From NCBI GenBank assembly GCA_035236585.1, contig CP141132.1:58377880-58441879 (forward strand): a DNA stretch of 64,000 nt, written 5' to 3'. The stretch is from Warburgia ugandensis (taxonomy: Eukaryota > Streptophyta > Magnoliopsida > Canellales > Canellaceae). Shown here in pieces: positions 11,858-26,800 of the stretch. The translations under genes were made by a program, and so were the position numbers. Within the stretch, counting starts at the first letter, position 1. Each line of letters begins with the position of its first letter. Under the pieces are notes generated by a model. It did no database searches, was not told the origin of the DNA, and saw only the letters and a list, made by a program, of their open reading frames with translations.

Positions 11858-14800
11858 GTCTCTCTCTTTCCATTTCTTTCATCTATTTACTACTTACACC
11901 TTCCACAAGCATTTTTTGTTTCAACTCATTTGTTTTCCTGTATTACAGACTCCAAAAGCATCTGATCGCGCTCAAGTTCAATCCAAAGAAGTCAGACTTC
12001 CCGATTCGCCTCCAATTTCGCTGGACGATCAAGACGTTCAGATAGTCCGTTTCTTCCCCTCTCTTTCTCTACTTGACTGTTTCTTTCTCTATATTACTGC
12101 TTGTTCCTTAGCAGCATTTTGGTACGCTCTTGGATGCAATTCCGATTTGAAGCAGTGAGTTGAGGCTGAAGTGTTGAAACAATGCTTATGAGAAATGCTG
12201 CCAAAATAACTTCCTGATGCCTTCTATCGGAATTCCTTGGTTTAGCGAATAAAAGGGAGAAAAATTGCAATTGGCGGATCAGAATTGTATTCTTCTGCGT
12301 GCAGGCTCTGAAGATGTCTGCTATTAAAATCAGTGAAGTTTCACCCACTGTGATATAACTGACCTGAAAGCAACAATTTCATTACGAGTAGACATGAATT
12401 TGTTGCCTTTTCCATTTAATTAAGCTTTTTAGTTTCGATAATATTTATTACTGGGAAGTTGCAAAAATTCTCTGTTTGATAATGCACTTGTCACTTTGTT
12501 AAGTACTGTAAAACTGCGAAAATTCCCTTCTTATTTTTTCTCTATTTGTTGGTTGAAACCTTAGGACGAGGGCTACAAACTGAAATGCATTTATTTTCTT
12601 GTAAAATGTATTACCCCAAATTTGCTCACTTTCTTGTGCTTCGTATTCTTAGCTGCTTTCTTTTGCTGGTACATTTTAGGGTCTAGAAATGAAACAAATA
12701 ATAGATTAAAGTGGAATCGTTGTGGGATTTTCTGTCCACATGTTATTGATTAATAGAAGGAGAGTCTTGGCCAATGGTAGAGTTGTTGTTGTGTGACCTT
12801 GAGGTCACAGGTTCAAGGCATGGAAACTGCCTCTTGCAAAATGCAACGTAAGGCTGCATACTATTGACTCTCGTGGTCCGCCCCTTCCTCGGACCCTGCA
12901 TATGCGGGAGGTTTGTGCACTGGGGCTGCCCTTATGTTATTGATTAATACTAGTTCTATTGTCAGATCTAAGAAGGAGATAGTTACTTTAGTTTGCTCTT
13001 TTTATGTGGAAGTTATGGTTTTTTTTTTTGCTTTATGTTTCTGATAATATCTTTACTGGTTGTTTGGCGGGATTAGGCACTGAAGTTGAGTGATGATCTA
13101 AATCTCAATGAAATTGATTGTGTTGGTTTGCTTGTTTCTGCTAATCAAGAGGTAATTTTTGTTTCTCTTCTATAATCATTGCTCATTTTGATTTGTTTGT
13201 TCCTTATGTTCTTTTTCAAAATCCATCTATTTATCTACAGCTGTTTTTTCATCCAGTGGGGCTTAGCAGGCCGAGAACCGTTGGAGATTTTGCGTCTTAC
13301 AGCAGGTCTCTGGTACACAGAGAGAAGAGATCTCATAACTGCTCTTTACAATCTCTTAAGGGTAATGTCTATGACAGATCTCCCACTCAATTCTTAATTA
13401 ACTTCTCCATCTCTCTCTTGCATTCATGAAATAAGGTGTATGTTTGCACCTTTTGCAGGCTGTTGTGCTTGACCCAGGACTTGAAGTTGATCTTGTCGCT
13501 GACATTCAGAAGCATTTGGAAGATCTGTTTACTTCTGGACTCAGGCATCGGTTGATTAGTCTCATTAAGGCATGTCTTCCCATCCCTTTCTTCATTTTCT
13601 TTCCTATAAGTTCAGTTTTCTGTGTTTGTGTGATAAACACCTCTGCGATCTTAAATATTGCACTACTTTGGGCATTAATTTGTATTTGTTCATGCCATCG
13701 AAGCTTCTGTTAAAATATTAACTTTTGGTACTTAAATTGCCAACGTTTGAATGTCTCTCATAAATTGACTTCTGGTTTTTGCTGTAAGTTGAATCTTTTA
13801 GTTTGTGGCATATTATCTGGGACTTCTGTTAGGCTTGGCTATTAAGTTCATTGTTGTCTTTGTTTCAGGAGCTCAATCGGGATGAACCGGCTGGTTTAGG
13901 TGGGCCTCATGCAGAGCATTTTGTGCTTGATTCTAGAGGTGTTCTTGTGGAAAGGCAAGCGGTAGTTTGTCGTGAAAGACTATGTCTTGGTCATTGCCTT
14001 CTGCTCTCTGTCCTTGTTGTGCCAATGAGTGAGTTACTGTTCGTACTTCTTAATGTTATCCGATACTATTCTTGTAAAATAGCATAGTCATTGAGGGAAA
14101 TTGCAGAGCTGCTGGGCTGGTTAACATGCGTTTCACATCTTATATATATAGAATTAATAATAAAAAAACAGTTTTGTAGATTATTTTATCCCCTTGTCAT
14201 CACATACATTTTTGTTCAAATTCTATTTATATAACTACATGATGGGACTCTCTTCCCCTCCCTCTCTTCCTCCCTAAACTGGAGCTGGTGACATAAGTCA
14301 AGAAACAAAACCTCTTTAACTATACAGGGACAAGAAGATGTAGTTGAGTAATGATCAAGAACAAAACTCAGAACTTGGTTGATGACAGGAAAAAAGTAAA
14401 AAAAAGTCATAGGCTCTTAGCAGATTGCTTCTTGGTTTCAGCAAGTAAAAGTGTAAAACCATTCCTTTTTTTTATTTAAGTCTTTTGCTTAAGATAGTTA
14501 TGGAAGATGAATAACCACAGGTAAATCATGATGTAAAAGTTATAGAAACTGTATTGTTTTCCTTAGGAACCAGTTCGTGCTACATGTTGACAATAGAGTT
14601 CCTCTATTGAACCCAAGAACCCTTGAATGAACCAGTTCCAAATCTATTTGTTCAATTGAACCGATAAAGAGAAATTGGTTGTCTTTCTTGCTGGTTTAAA
14701 TAAAGACCCTCAACTATTGAAATGGTAAAGAAAAATGAGGTTTCTGCAACCTATTTGATTACAACCAAAGAGCATGATAGCTTGGTGCAAACTATAGATT

Positions 14801-17800
14801 TCCCCAGCACCCAAAAGAACAGAAGCCAATTGATTTACCAATCCCTTCCATTGTCTAACAGAATCGTTAATTGTTTCCTCTGGGCTTATGGTTGGAGGTC
14901 GTCTATATTTCTGCCCTGGTCATTTTGTTGGTGATCACTTTGGTTTCTCTGATCTTGTTTCAGACTTGGTTTAACTGATTGTTGTTTTCCAGTTCTGCAT
15001 GGGATTCACCTTCTGCTGTCTGATTCTGTCACTCCTGACTGCTTTGGTGGCTGATGAGGGACCTGTGGCATTTCTATCTTTATGTTTCTATTGTTGGATC
15101 TCTGTTCTTGCCTTATAGACCAGCTCATTTAGTTCTTCTAACTTCAAATCCACAGAGAAAGAGGTCATCATTTCAAATCCATGATTTTTGGACCACAAAG
15201 GAAAGATGGTGTCATTATGCAAAAATCTGCATTCTCTGTTTCTTAAAGGGAAAGTAATTAAGAGAAAATCTTTTTCCAGGAATAAACCAACAGAGAATGC
15301 TTCTCCAAAGATAGCCAATTACTTAGCAGAAGGATGGAATTGTGTAAACATAAAAAAGGAAGAAAACAATGACGTGATGAACTCATTTGATCTGGGAAGG
15401 TTTTGAAGAGAAATGGAGTAGCTGCTTCAAGTGCTATTCTTGCTGTTCTGGAGATGCAGCCATCTTAATTACAAAGCACAAAGAGATGGAAAACCTAGCT
15501 AGATCTTCAGTCAATGGGTAAGAGAGGGCTGCTGATTTCTGTCACTTCATTTTCTTAAGCAGGCACCCTTGAGATGGTTCCTTATTGATGCACCAAAGAG
15601 CGAACGATCCTTATAATTCCCAATAGGAGAAGCATGCAGTGATTCTTCTCTTAAATCTGATTGACTGATTATGTGCTTGTGCTTCTGTATGTGTATGCCA
15701 TCCTATTGTTCAAATGTAATATAGTTCCCTGCTGTCTGCAGCCTGAGTAGCACAATGGTCATTTACGAGTGACTTTACTGCTGGTGTCGTATTTGAATTG
15801 AAGAAAGCTTTAAGAGAAGCAACCAGACATTATGTCTTCTACAAACATGGACTTGACCCTCACGAACATTATTTCTCAAAAATTAATGTATTGTAAAGAA
15901 ATTTGGTCAATTGCTAATATTTTAAAGCTTCTTCAAAAGACAGATGATTGTGTCATCAAACGACCAACAAAATATGTCCCTGCTTGTAGTGGAAACATTA
16001 GACTTCTTTCCTTCTAAGCCAGATGGATGAAGGGAAAAGTTCCTGGAAGAATTCAATCTATTGTTGCCTACAATAGGAGCTGCCTTATCCAGAGTTAGCA
16101 AATCCGAGCAAATTTCTTTGGGGAGTTTGGCTATTAAATAAACCAAAAAGTAATATAATAACTCTGCTATCAGTCATATTAAGTAGAAACATGCTCTTTG
16201 GGGGTGGATCTTTAGGTGAAATGTGGGATACTCTGAAATCACAGATTTCTCTCCTCTTCTTATCTTCCAGGAGGTTTCTATTTCTTCCCCTGAAAAGTTG
16301 GGATGGGTGGTTCCTGGAACCTAGTGGTGCTTTCAGTATCTTCCTGTATATCTGTTGCCTTTCCTCTAGGGGAACTCGTTCTAGTGTTTGGAATATTATT
16401 ATGAGACTGGTTCTTCCTCCAAATGTCTTGGTTGGCTGGCTTGTCATCATAATACAAACACTTTCAGATATCCTCAAACATAAAAGTCTGAACAGCCCAG
16501 TAGTTGCATTCTGTGCAAGAAAGAGGAGTCCTATGAGCATTTAGTCATTGATTGTCATGTGGATCATTTGGTTTGGTGGAGAATTCTTGAGATATTTAAA
16601 TGTCATCTGGCTGTCTCCTAGTTCAATGATCTCTCTTCTTTTATGTTGGACGCGTCCCCATTGTTGGGGGCAAGCAAAAGTTGTTATGCCTTTGGTGTCC
16701 TTTATGATACTTTGGGTCATATGGTGTGAATGTAATAGGAGAGTTTTGAAGAGAACGAGAAGTCTATAGCAGCGTTATGCATTGAGATTTATGGTCTTAT
16801 TGTCTGTTGGGCTACATCATCTAGTGTTCAAGAGTTACTCTTGTGTTGATATTCATCGAGGTTGAGATATAATCATTCTGGATAAGATGGGAGGATCTAA
16901 GCTGAGTACAGGATGGTCTGCAACTCCTTGAGTCTTTCAAATTAAATTGTTGATGCAGCTTCTTTTGGGAATCCAGGAGATTCAGGAACTGGAGGGGTTA
17001 TTTCGAACCATGAACGGGTTGTGATGTGGATGTTTTCAGGTCTGATTGATGCCACTGATGCTGATGCAATGGAGATTCAGGCTATTAATGTTGGATTGAG
17101 ATTGGTGTTAACTGACCTGAATGGAAATTTGCTGTGGAAAGCGATTCATCCAATGTTATTGCATGGGCTTACAATTCTTCGCCAGGACCTTGGCATTTTA
17201 CTGCAATGATTGATGATATTTCCTTTCTAGATACTGTTTTGGTTCTCACCTAAACATCTGTTAAATATGCTGCTGGTATAGCCAATGCTCTGGCTAAGGG
17301 AGGAGCTCGGACTTTTGATTTGTATGTGGGGCAGTTCTGTCCCAAGAGTACATTTTTCTGTTTTCCCCTTGATGTTGCATCTCTACTTCTCTTTGTATTT
17401 CTCGTTCTTTATAATATTTTTATCATTTGGAAAAAGGTAGAAACATGCTCTTCGGTGTTCTTTGAAGAAACATCACCCTTCTGTTTATTTCTATTAATTT
17501 GTATTCTTTCATTTTCTGTAGTAAAAAGGTTTGTTAATGTGTAGGTTACTAGATTTTGCTATTATTTTCCCACTGTCTGGTGAGTAAACAACTCCAGGAT
17601 GGGGTTATGTTTATATCCTAACTTATCATAGTTTGTTGGTCAATGACTCTGATGCATGACTCGCTTATTGTAATCCTTTTTGGACCCGAAGAAAATGGAC
17701 TGGTAGGGGGAGACCACTAGCTTATTTAAAACTGACCCTTCATGCCTCAACTGCACTTTGTGACATCCTGCAGGTCCAAGAGATATAAAGGACGTGTTTT

Positions 17801-20800
17801 CGGCTTTAAAAGATTGTGCTGCTGAAGTTAATGATAGCGCAGACACCCGAAAACTTCAGGTCCTATTTTGGTTCTCTCTGGTTTGTCTTTCTCATAGTTT
17901 TGTTTCCTTAATAGATCCTTAGTAATTCTGGACAAATCCCCCATTGTTTTCTACTGCTTGATTGTACTGTTTCTGTGGTCATTTTTCTATCATAAAACCA
18001 CTTGAAGAAGCGGCTCCAGTAAGGCTGACTTACCTCTTTCGAATTGGTTTACTTTTCTCATTCTGCAGTGCATTTGTTGCCCTTCATTTATTTCTTTGAA
18101 AATAATTTTCTGTCTTTCTGCTGTTTTCTTACTGTTTCCTACTCATCATGCGTTATTTACTCTTTGCAGGTCACATTCAGTCTACTGTTTTCTCTTGTGA
18201 TCGCTTTCATGTCAGATGCTATAAGCACCCTTACCAGTAAAGCTTCTGTTCTGTCCGGTGATCTTTCATTCAGGCGTGAATTTAGGGAACTTGTAAGCTG
18301 ACAGTCTTTTCCTTTTCATTCCAATCCTGTTTAAGGTGGTTGAAATTCAAGTCAAAACTGTAAGTGTTTTCTATGATGTTATTAATGATCTGGATTGACT
18401 TTAGGTGATGGCTATTGGAAACAATCCGACTGTTGAGGCGTTTGTTGATGGTGTAAGATTGGCTTGGACTGTGCATTTGATGTTAACACAAGATGGAATT
18501 AATGGAAGAGAGAGTGTTACAGGTGTTTCTTCAAATGATTTGGCTGATCTTTCATCATGCCTGGACCTTATTTCCTCAAACAATGTTTTCCAGTCTTTAC
18601 TGGATAATGTTCTTCAACCTGCAGCCTACCAGGTTTGAACATTAATGACATGAAATGATTGTGATTGTAGACTAAACCATTCAAATGCTGGAATAAATAA
18701 GTATTACTCTGCATGGCAAGAAATAATTCTGTTTTTCGTTGGTTCCATTTACTGTTAGTCAACTTTTATTCACCGATCCATATTCTTTTCACTAGAAAGT
18801 GGGTTGCATATTCTTTAATCAGTTTTGTTTAGTTGATTATGCTTGTGTCCATACTAACCAGCTCTGCAAGCACTAGGCAACACTCAACAAAAATAATTAA
18901 TAGGATCAGTCAAATTTCTGCACTTGCAAATACATAGCCGAATCATGTCTCGCCAATCATATCTACATTACTAATTCCTTTTCCATCATTAAGTTACCGA
19001 GATTTGTTAGTCCTTTTAAAAGTTTGAATCTCTAAGAAAGAAAATGTGGTAGTTGAATTTTGTTTTTTCTGATGCTGTTTATCTTGTTTGGATTTTGTGG
19101 AACTTGTGATTATAACCATGAAGGGGATCTGTTGAACAACAGTGAGTAATCAGATATTTGTTTGTCTAAGTCTATCTGATCAACAAAGTGATAACCTAAA
19201 CAATGTAACTTCCAGGGACTAGCCACAAATGATGCAGATAGCATTCCTGTCCTTGTAGGTGACTTGTCTATTTCTGGTTTTTGACTTGGAGAGGGTTTTC
19301 TGACCTGGATGAAAAAGCTACCTCCTACTTTTGCCTATGAATTCAAGAAATTGGTGAGGTTCAAGTCACATTTGCTAGGGTTTTGATGGACTATGAGTAG
19401 GCTATGCTCATCTCCACATTCTTACTACTTGAAGAATTTGGCATTACTTTTCAACTGATTTGTCAATATAGAAAGCTCTCCACTTCTCTTCCTACTTTGT
19501 TGGTTATACATATATAACTCACCTTGTTATAGGCTCAACATAAAACTTTTTTGAGGCAATACTATTCCTTGGAGTCATCAGGAATGGGTTTAATGTCTTT
19601 ATTACGCAATCGGGAGAATCCAGTTTCGTTCTTGGTGGTGTCTACAGCTAAAGGACTCAACCAAGGACTGAACTGGAGGGCCCACACAGTTCTTCTTGCA
19701 ATACTCCACTGCTTGGTAAGGTAGGTCACAGTGAATGTATATACTTTAATCACTGCAGGAATCATTAAGTTACTGTGTCCATATAGTTCACTTATGTGGG
19801 GTACTTAAATATCTGATTTCTTTAATTGTTGTCAATAAGTTCTAGGTCTTATATGCATAAAGATGAGAGCTCTTATGATTAGGCAGTTCAGAGCATGGTA
19901 AATAATTAAGAAGGCATATGAAGGGAAGTCCTACGCTATTGTTTCCTTTTTCATTTTTGTTGAGGCTTGTTATCTTTAGCCTATTGGGTTTGGATTGTTT
20001 TGGTTTCTCAGGAGGTGTTTTGTAGCAGTGGTGACTTCTCCTAGAATACTTCAATATCCTTAGAGCTATTTTGTTGGTCAGTTTCATAGGTTGTCATTGA
20101 ATAATGAAATTCAAATGCAAAAGAAGTTCTGCAACAATTGATTTGACAAACTACCTGGAAGCGGGAAAGGAGAATCTAGTGGTGCTGGCTATTTTTCCAG
20201 GAGCCCTAGAGTATGTATTGTACCAGTCAATTTATTTTCTCAGCAGGATTGGTACCACAGGTTCTGTGCAAGGACAAGCATAATTCCAGAGAAATGAACA
20301 TGATGGGAGCAATTGGGACTCCATCACTATAGTTTGACATTAATTCTAAGGAGAGAAATGTCCAAGAGAAGTTTTTTATTGGATGGCTGAAGGAGAATGC
20401 TTTTTGGAAGACTTGAAGATTTCTGAAGCAGAAAATGTAAAACTTGTGCTTGTCATAAGATTCAAAACCCAATGGTTATACCTTTTCCGTTGGCCTTGCC
20501 AGAGTTTAAAATGTGTAAGGAAAATTAGTTTGTGGGGAAGATGGCGAATCAGTTCAAGCTGCATTTGCAACTGAAACAAAAGCAAGCATAGGTGTTGAAT
20601 TGCTGGAAGTGAGACATCAATGCAGGACAGTTATCAAGTGGTATTCATGTGGTCAAGATTTGAGCAGAATTGTGGCAAACAGCTTTGAAGGCCTCCAAGA
20701 AAGATGAGAAGTGAGCATTATAATAAAGAAGATGGGGAGGTCATGTTGGCAGTTGGATATAAGATAGTTCTTTAGTGATCTAACAATATCTTGTTGACAC

Positions 20801-23800
20801 ACACAAGTTGACAGGAGTAGATGTGTTAAGCAACAATATCTTCAAGACAAGGTGCACTACATCAGAAAGTTCTTCAAGGTGATTGCAAAACGTTAGGAAA
20901 GAATTTATGTGCTCACGAGTATTTTCTTATTTATGTAAAGATGATGAGTATGTTGATTACAATCTATCCTTTATGAATGAAGGATGATGCACATTTGGCT
21001 TGAAACAAGCTTGTGCCTTTCTACTAGGCCTCATTCCAAATCATTGAGGATACATTTTAGAGTGGCCAAAGTGGGTTTTGGGATATAGAAAGATAATATA
21101 GAAAGCAATGTGGTGATTGTCTCCTTGGGAATATTTGATGAAAAAGGTCAAACCAATTGCAATCTAGGGCGATTGTAATACAGATAAAAGTTTCTATTAT
21201 TCAACTATCATGTTTCAGAATTCTGTTCAATTTTTGTATGCGAGGTTAATAATTAGGGATGGACATGTCCAATTAGCATTCCTTGTTATGGTGGTAGAGC
21301 ACTTCTTCTTGATTTTGATATCTTATTGGAGGTACTTTGAGGTATTATGGTTGAACGTGTCTGCACTACACGACAGCCCCCTGCAGCCCAATGGGAAAAT
21401 AAAAAATATGGTGAGTACATAGGCGTTGTGACTGGTCAGGGCTAAGCTTTAAAGGAACTTGATATTGGTCCAGATAGCACTACTCAGCACATGCTAATAA
21501 GATGGCTGATTATATTTCAGGTGGTCTTTGCAATAGATATATAGGTTGTTTGACATTGTTCATCTTTTGAAGACGTAAGCTGTTATCTATCTCTGTTCTT
21601 AATGGATATGTTTCATATCTCATGGTAAAGAAAGATGCAGTCATTTCAGAACTTCACTCTTGTTCTATTGTATGACAAATGAGCTAATTTGAGGTACTGT
21701 TGCATATTAGATCCTTTATATGGAAGGTTTTGTGATTCTTTTGTTGGCTTTGTCTGATAAGTGAATTATCTCAGTGCTTCCTTTATAGCATTGACGGGTC
21801 GGATAATAATTGCTTACTGCACTTTGGACTACATTTGAGAATCTTCCAGTGTGATTTAGCTTCAATAGATGCGAATCATTTTTTTTTTACTTCTTAAGGT
21901 AAATTGTGACCCTTCTGCTGTTATTTCTGCAGAATGATGATGAGGATATGATTTATATGTATAATGCTTATATGCACAAGTTGGTGACTTACTTTCTTTC
22001 TCACCCACTGGCTAAAAATAAGGTTAGCTTTTTTGCTGCATTTCACAACTTTTTTGGGTAACTTGTCCTCATTTTATCTGATGATGCATTTTCAGAGCAG
22101 TGGTTTAGAAAATGGATTCTTTTCAACTCTAAATGATATCCTATTCTAGCATATTAATTTCCTGCCAATATGGAGTTTTTTGTTTTCATTCCATCTATTA
22201 CCTCTAATTTTCTCTATTTGATAGGTGAAAGAAATGAAAGAGAAAGCTATGAGTGCACTTAATCCATACCTCGGTATTGGATCACATGCAATTGTAAATG
22301 TAACTGATACGAATTTGCAAGATATCACCAAAACAAAGTCTCAGCCATTTATCTCTCTTCTGGACTTGGTTAGTGAAATTTATCAGGTGAGTCGACATTG
22401 TCTCTTCTCTCTTCTTTTTGAAGGTTCTCCCTTTTATTTCTTCTCTATGAAACTCTTTATGGATGAATCTTGGCTACAGTCATTATATAGTCTTTTGACT
22501 CATTGTGATGTGGGCCGATGTTTGTTAAAGCTATTAATATGACAGCATATATGTATGCAGTTCCCTAACTTTATGGTTTTAAATTGTCAGCCGAAGACGA
22601 TCGTGTTTATTAGCTTCATTGGGCACGATTTAAATTTCTGATGAGGGAGAGAAACTGTGACTTTGGTTTTGGAGTCATGGAGCAAGATAACAGGAATGAG
22701 AAGCTGATTGTCTTCTTTTTTCTAGTATATGGTTAGCTTATACCAGTAATGCTAAATGGTAATATTGTGAACACACCATGTATGAAACCTTTCAAGAAAC
22801 TGTCTTTACCAATAATATCTTTCGTAGTTTCCCTTTGGTGAGACCAGAAGATACAATGGTTTCTTATTTCTTTGCTTCCTCAACAAGTGAATACCTGTGT
22901 TAAAGATAGCAGCCACAGATGCAACCTCCTTGCTTCACCACTTCTCTCTAGATGATGAAGCTATATCCTTGTTAGAGCTTATAAATAGCCTAGGAACACA
23001 TTTGAGAGACCTACTATTTAACCACACCAAGTTCATTGACAAATCAAGCGCATGTGCCCAAAATTTCTTGGAGGAATATGGAAAAGTGGAGAATTTGGTT
23101 GTGATAATTGGCAAAGAGGCTTTGAATCAAATATGTGAGATTGTAATCGGTCAATGGAGAATACGCAAAGACAAATGCCTTTTAAGTCTTGACTGAAAAC
23201 TTTGGTCCTTGTGTCAAACTGTCTTAAGATTAACCAAGAAGATGCTACTACAGATGTATCTGCTAATAGTTTCTACTTACAAGTGTTATAGGTGATATAA
23301 CGCTATCTTTCCATCCTTCATGTCCCAAGAATTGTACTTTGTTGGACAATGGAAACAAAATTCATGATTGATGAGAGTACTTTTGGCATTTTGATCCCCT
23401 TATAGTTGGAAACTGGGGATAATAACTCAGAGTTTTCTATTGGATTTGGATTCTAAGTATATGAAATTTTGGTCCATAGGTTTCATTACTACAAAGTAAG
23501 GAATATAAGAGGCAGCTTTAGGCTTTCAATGAGATGTTTTAAGTCAATTCATAGAATTGTTTTTTGGCTGAAATATCTTTTCTATGGAAGAATACAATGG
23601 TTTCCCTCTAGCAACCGTTGTATACAAGCCAAATCATGTCAGTGTACCTGATGCTTATGAAAGATAATGGTTAATCTAGATCTTTGCCCATTTTCTGAAG
23701 ACCTCTTTGATGCATTAAGGTATGATTTTATTATGATTATAGGATTTCATTAATGTTTCCTATACTTGGGATGACCAAAAGCAACAATTTATTGAGAAAA

Positions 23801-26800
23801 GGTGACTTTTGGCTGGTTATGTTGGTCAGAGAGCTTGTGAAATTCTATTTGACAATCAGACGCAAACACGCCTGCGAGCAGCCTCGAACTTGGGGCCTAT
23901 TGTAGGTGAGGTTCCTTCTTCGGTCACTAGTCTAGAAGGCTGTAACTGAATTCTTTGCCCCTTGTATATAAGAATTGATTTCATTAGCTAAACAGACTAA
24001 CTAGAGGGTGATGCACCACCATTACGCTACACCTATTCCAGAAGGAGAAACGCACGTGCTATAGGGAGAACAAAGTGACATATGTCTATTAGAGATTGGT
24101 CAGGTGGTTATACAGTTAGAATTGTTATGCAGAGAACAAGGTGACAGATGTCTACTAGAGAATGATCAGGTGGTTATACAGTTAGAATAGTTATACAGAT
24201 GGGGAAGGAGAAGGGGAGGAGGATGGATCAAGGAATTGGGTAGGAATGGCCTACGGGAGGGGGTTTCCCCATTGTCAATTTTCCTTTCTGAACTTTATTT
24301 CCAATTTGTATTCCTTCTTTTGCATTTCTGTGGAATTTGCGAACTATACTTCATTTCCAGCTTTTAACTATTGCATTGAAGGAATACCAGTATTCTTCTT
24401 CTTCCTCCTTCCGGTGGACTTTTGGAATCCTATTTACAGACCCATGAATTGGTATCAGAGTCGGCGAACCTGGGGCATGGTTAGAACCCGAATGGAACGT
24501 ACTGAAAGCATGGAGAAGGAGATGAAGGGCATGCGCGTGGAGTTTGGGAACCTCAAGGGAGACCTGGGCTGGGTGAAAGACAACGTTACGGCCCTGGGGG
24601 AGTATTTGCTCGAAATCAGAAACTGGATGCGCCAACGAGATGGTACGACGGGCACTCCACCCACCGAGAAGGGGAAAGAGGGAAATGAGCCACTGAATTG
24701 GGAGAAAACTCCAATGGGGGAGATCCTCACTAGTCGGGAATACCAGAGTTTCCGGCAACTGAATTTCATCACCAGAAACTCAATCTCCTTATCTTTGAAG
24801 GCTCGAATCCATACGGGTGGCTGTGCTGGGCGGAGAGGTACTTCTAGGTCAATCAGCTCACCGACGGTGACAAGGTAGCAGTGGCCGCTGTTTGCCTGGA
24901 AGGGGATGCCCTACATTGGTTTTTATGGGTGGCATCTAGGGCACCTTTCCAGTCATGGCTGACTTTCCGAGCCGCCCTCCTTTGGTAGTTCCAACCGACG
25001 CAAACTGATGATGATTACGAAGCTCTGCTAGCTCTCCGGCAAGACAGCTCCATTGCCGATTATCGGAGAAGCTTCGAGCTCTTGTCGGGCCCTCTAGTGG
25101 ACGTGTCTGACGAGCTCCTCAAGGGGGCCTTTGTCAACAGGCTTAAGGAAGAGATTAAGGCGGAAGTCCATATGTTTAGGCCTGAGATACTAATTGGGCT
25201 CATGGACCTAGCCCAAAAGATTGAGGACAAAACATGGCACTGGACTGAGTGAAGGCCCACGGCAACAAGTATGGGATTGGGCCTAAGCTTCCAAGACATC
25301 ACTTAGGGGCCCAAGTCCAAGAACTAGTTTCCAGGGACAGAATTGACATTTTGCCCATAGCCTAAGCTGGGCACCTGAAGCGATGAAGGAGACGACGGTG
25401 GCACGGGGAGATCGGGAATCCAAAGTTGGCGACGCTGGCAATGGTCGTAGGGACTCTTTCTGGTGTCTCACTGACTGTGAATTCCAGTAGAAGCGTGCAC
25501 TTGGGCTCTGCTACAGGTGTGATGAGTGTTTCACCCCAGGCCATCGTTGTAAAAGCTGTCAGCTACAGGTTTTACTCTTGGTCGACGACGACAGTGATGC
25601 TAACCCCAATGAACCTTTAACGTGAATGGAACAAGAGCAATTCGAAGAGGAAAACCCTCTGATGGAGCTGTCCCTGCACGCCATTGTGGGTCTTACACAG
25701 GGTAGGGTCATGAAGCTGAACGGAAGAATAGGGCAAAAGACGGTGGTGGTTCTAATTGATAGCGGAGCTTCGCACAATTTCATCTCTAGAAGCTTGTTGG
25801 AAGACCTTCGATTACCAGTTATCGACACCCGACCATTTGGAGTTTAGGTTGGGGATGGCCACTGCGTGAAGGGAGCTGGGATCTGCCGGAACGTCACCCT
25901 CATGCTACCCAGTGTTGAGATTCAACAGAACTTCCACTTTTTCGAATTACATGGGGTTGATGTAGTTCTTGGCATGGCCTGGTTACAAACCCTGGGAGAA
26001 GTTTCAGATAACTACAAGAACCTCACAATGTCCTTCTCCCTACAGGGCAAGCAGATAGCTCTTCAGGGAGACCCGGCTCTGACCAAATCCTCGGCAACCC
26101 TCAAATCTTTTCTCAAGCTCAAGCCAAACGATGGTGAAGGGTTCCTGATCGAGTATTAGGGTTTCTTGACCCTCACCAGTGCCATTGTCCAGGGAGCTTC
26201 GTCTCAGGTTGAACACGTTCTGGCAGAGTTTCCCCGCCTATTCGACCAACGTCTGAAGTTGCTGGCTCGTAGAATGCAGGACCACGCCATCCGCCTCAAG
26301 GAGGGAATCGAACCTCCCAATATCAGACCTTACTGCTACCCACACTGCCAGAAAAACGAGATAGAGCGGATCATCAGAGAGCTATTAATTACCGGAATCA
26401 TTCGCCCTAGCACTAGCCCCTTTTCTAGCCCAGTGCAGTTGGTGAAGAAGGACGGGAGCTGGCAGTTTTGCGTTGATTGCAGGGCTTTAAACAAGATCAC
26501 TATTCTTGATAAGTTTCCAATACCGACGATCGATGAGTTACTGGACGAGTTAGGAGGGGCTACTGTTTTCTCCAAATTGGATCTTACATCTAGCTACTAT
26601 CTGATCCATATCAAAGAAGAATATATTGCCAAGATACCCTTCAGGACGCATGAAGGGCACTATGAGTTTTTGGTCATGTCCTTCGGCTTGACCAATGCCC
26701 CGTCTACCTTCCAATCCCTTACGAACAACATCTTTCGCATGCACCTTTGTAAGTTCGTTCTAGTCTTCTTTGACGACATATTGGTTTACAGCTCTAACAT

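Noticed and set aside
12764-12800. tRNA gene in intron 2
   Set aside because: The A- and B-box-like sequences belong to the Au SINE, and no cloverleaf can be formed.
24246-24878. 210-codon frame as an independent gene
   Set aside because: It starts in the 5' LTR and continues into gag of the gypsy element.
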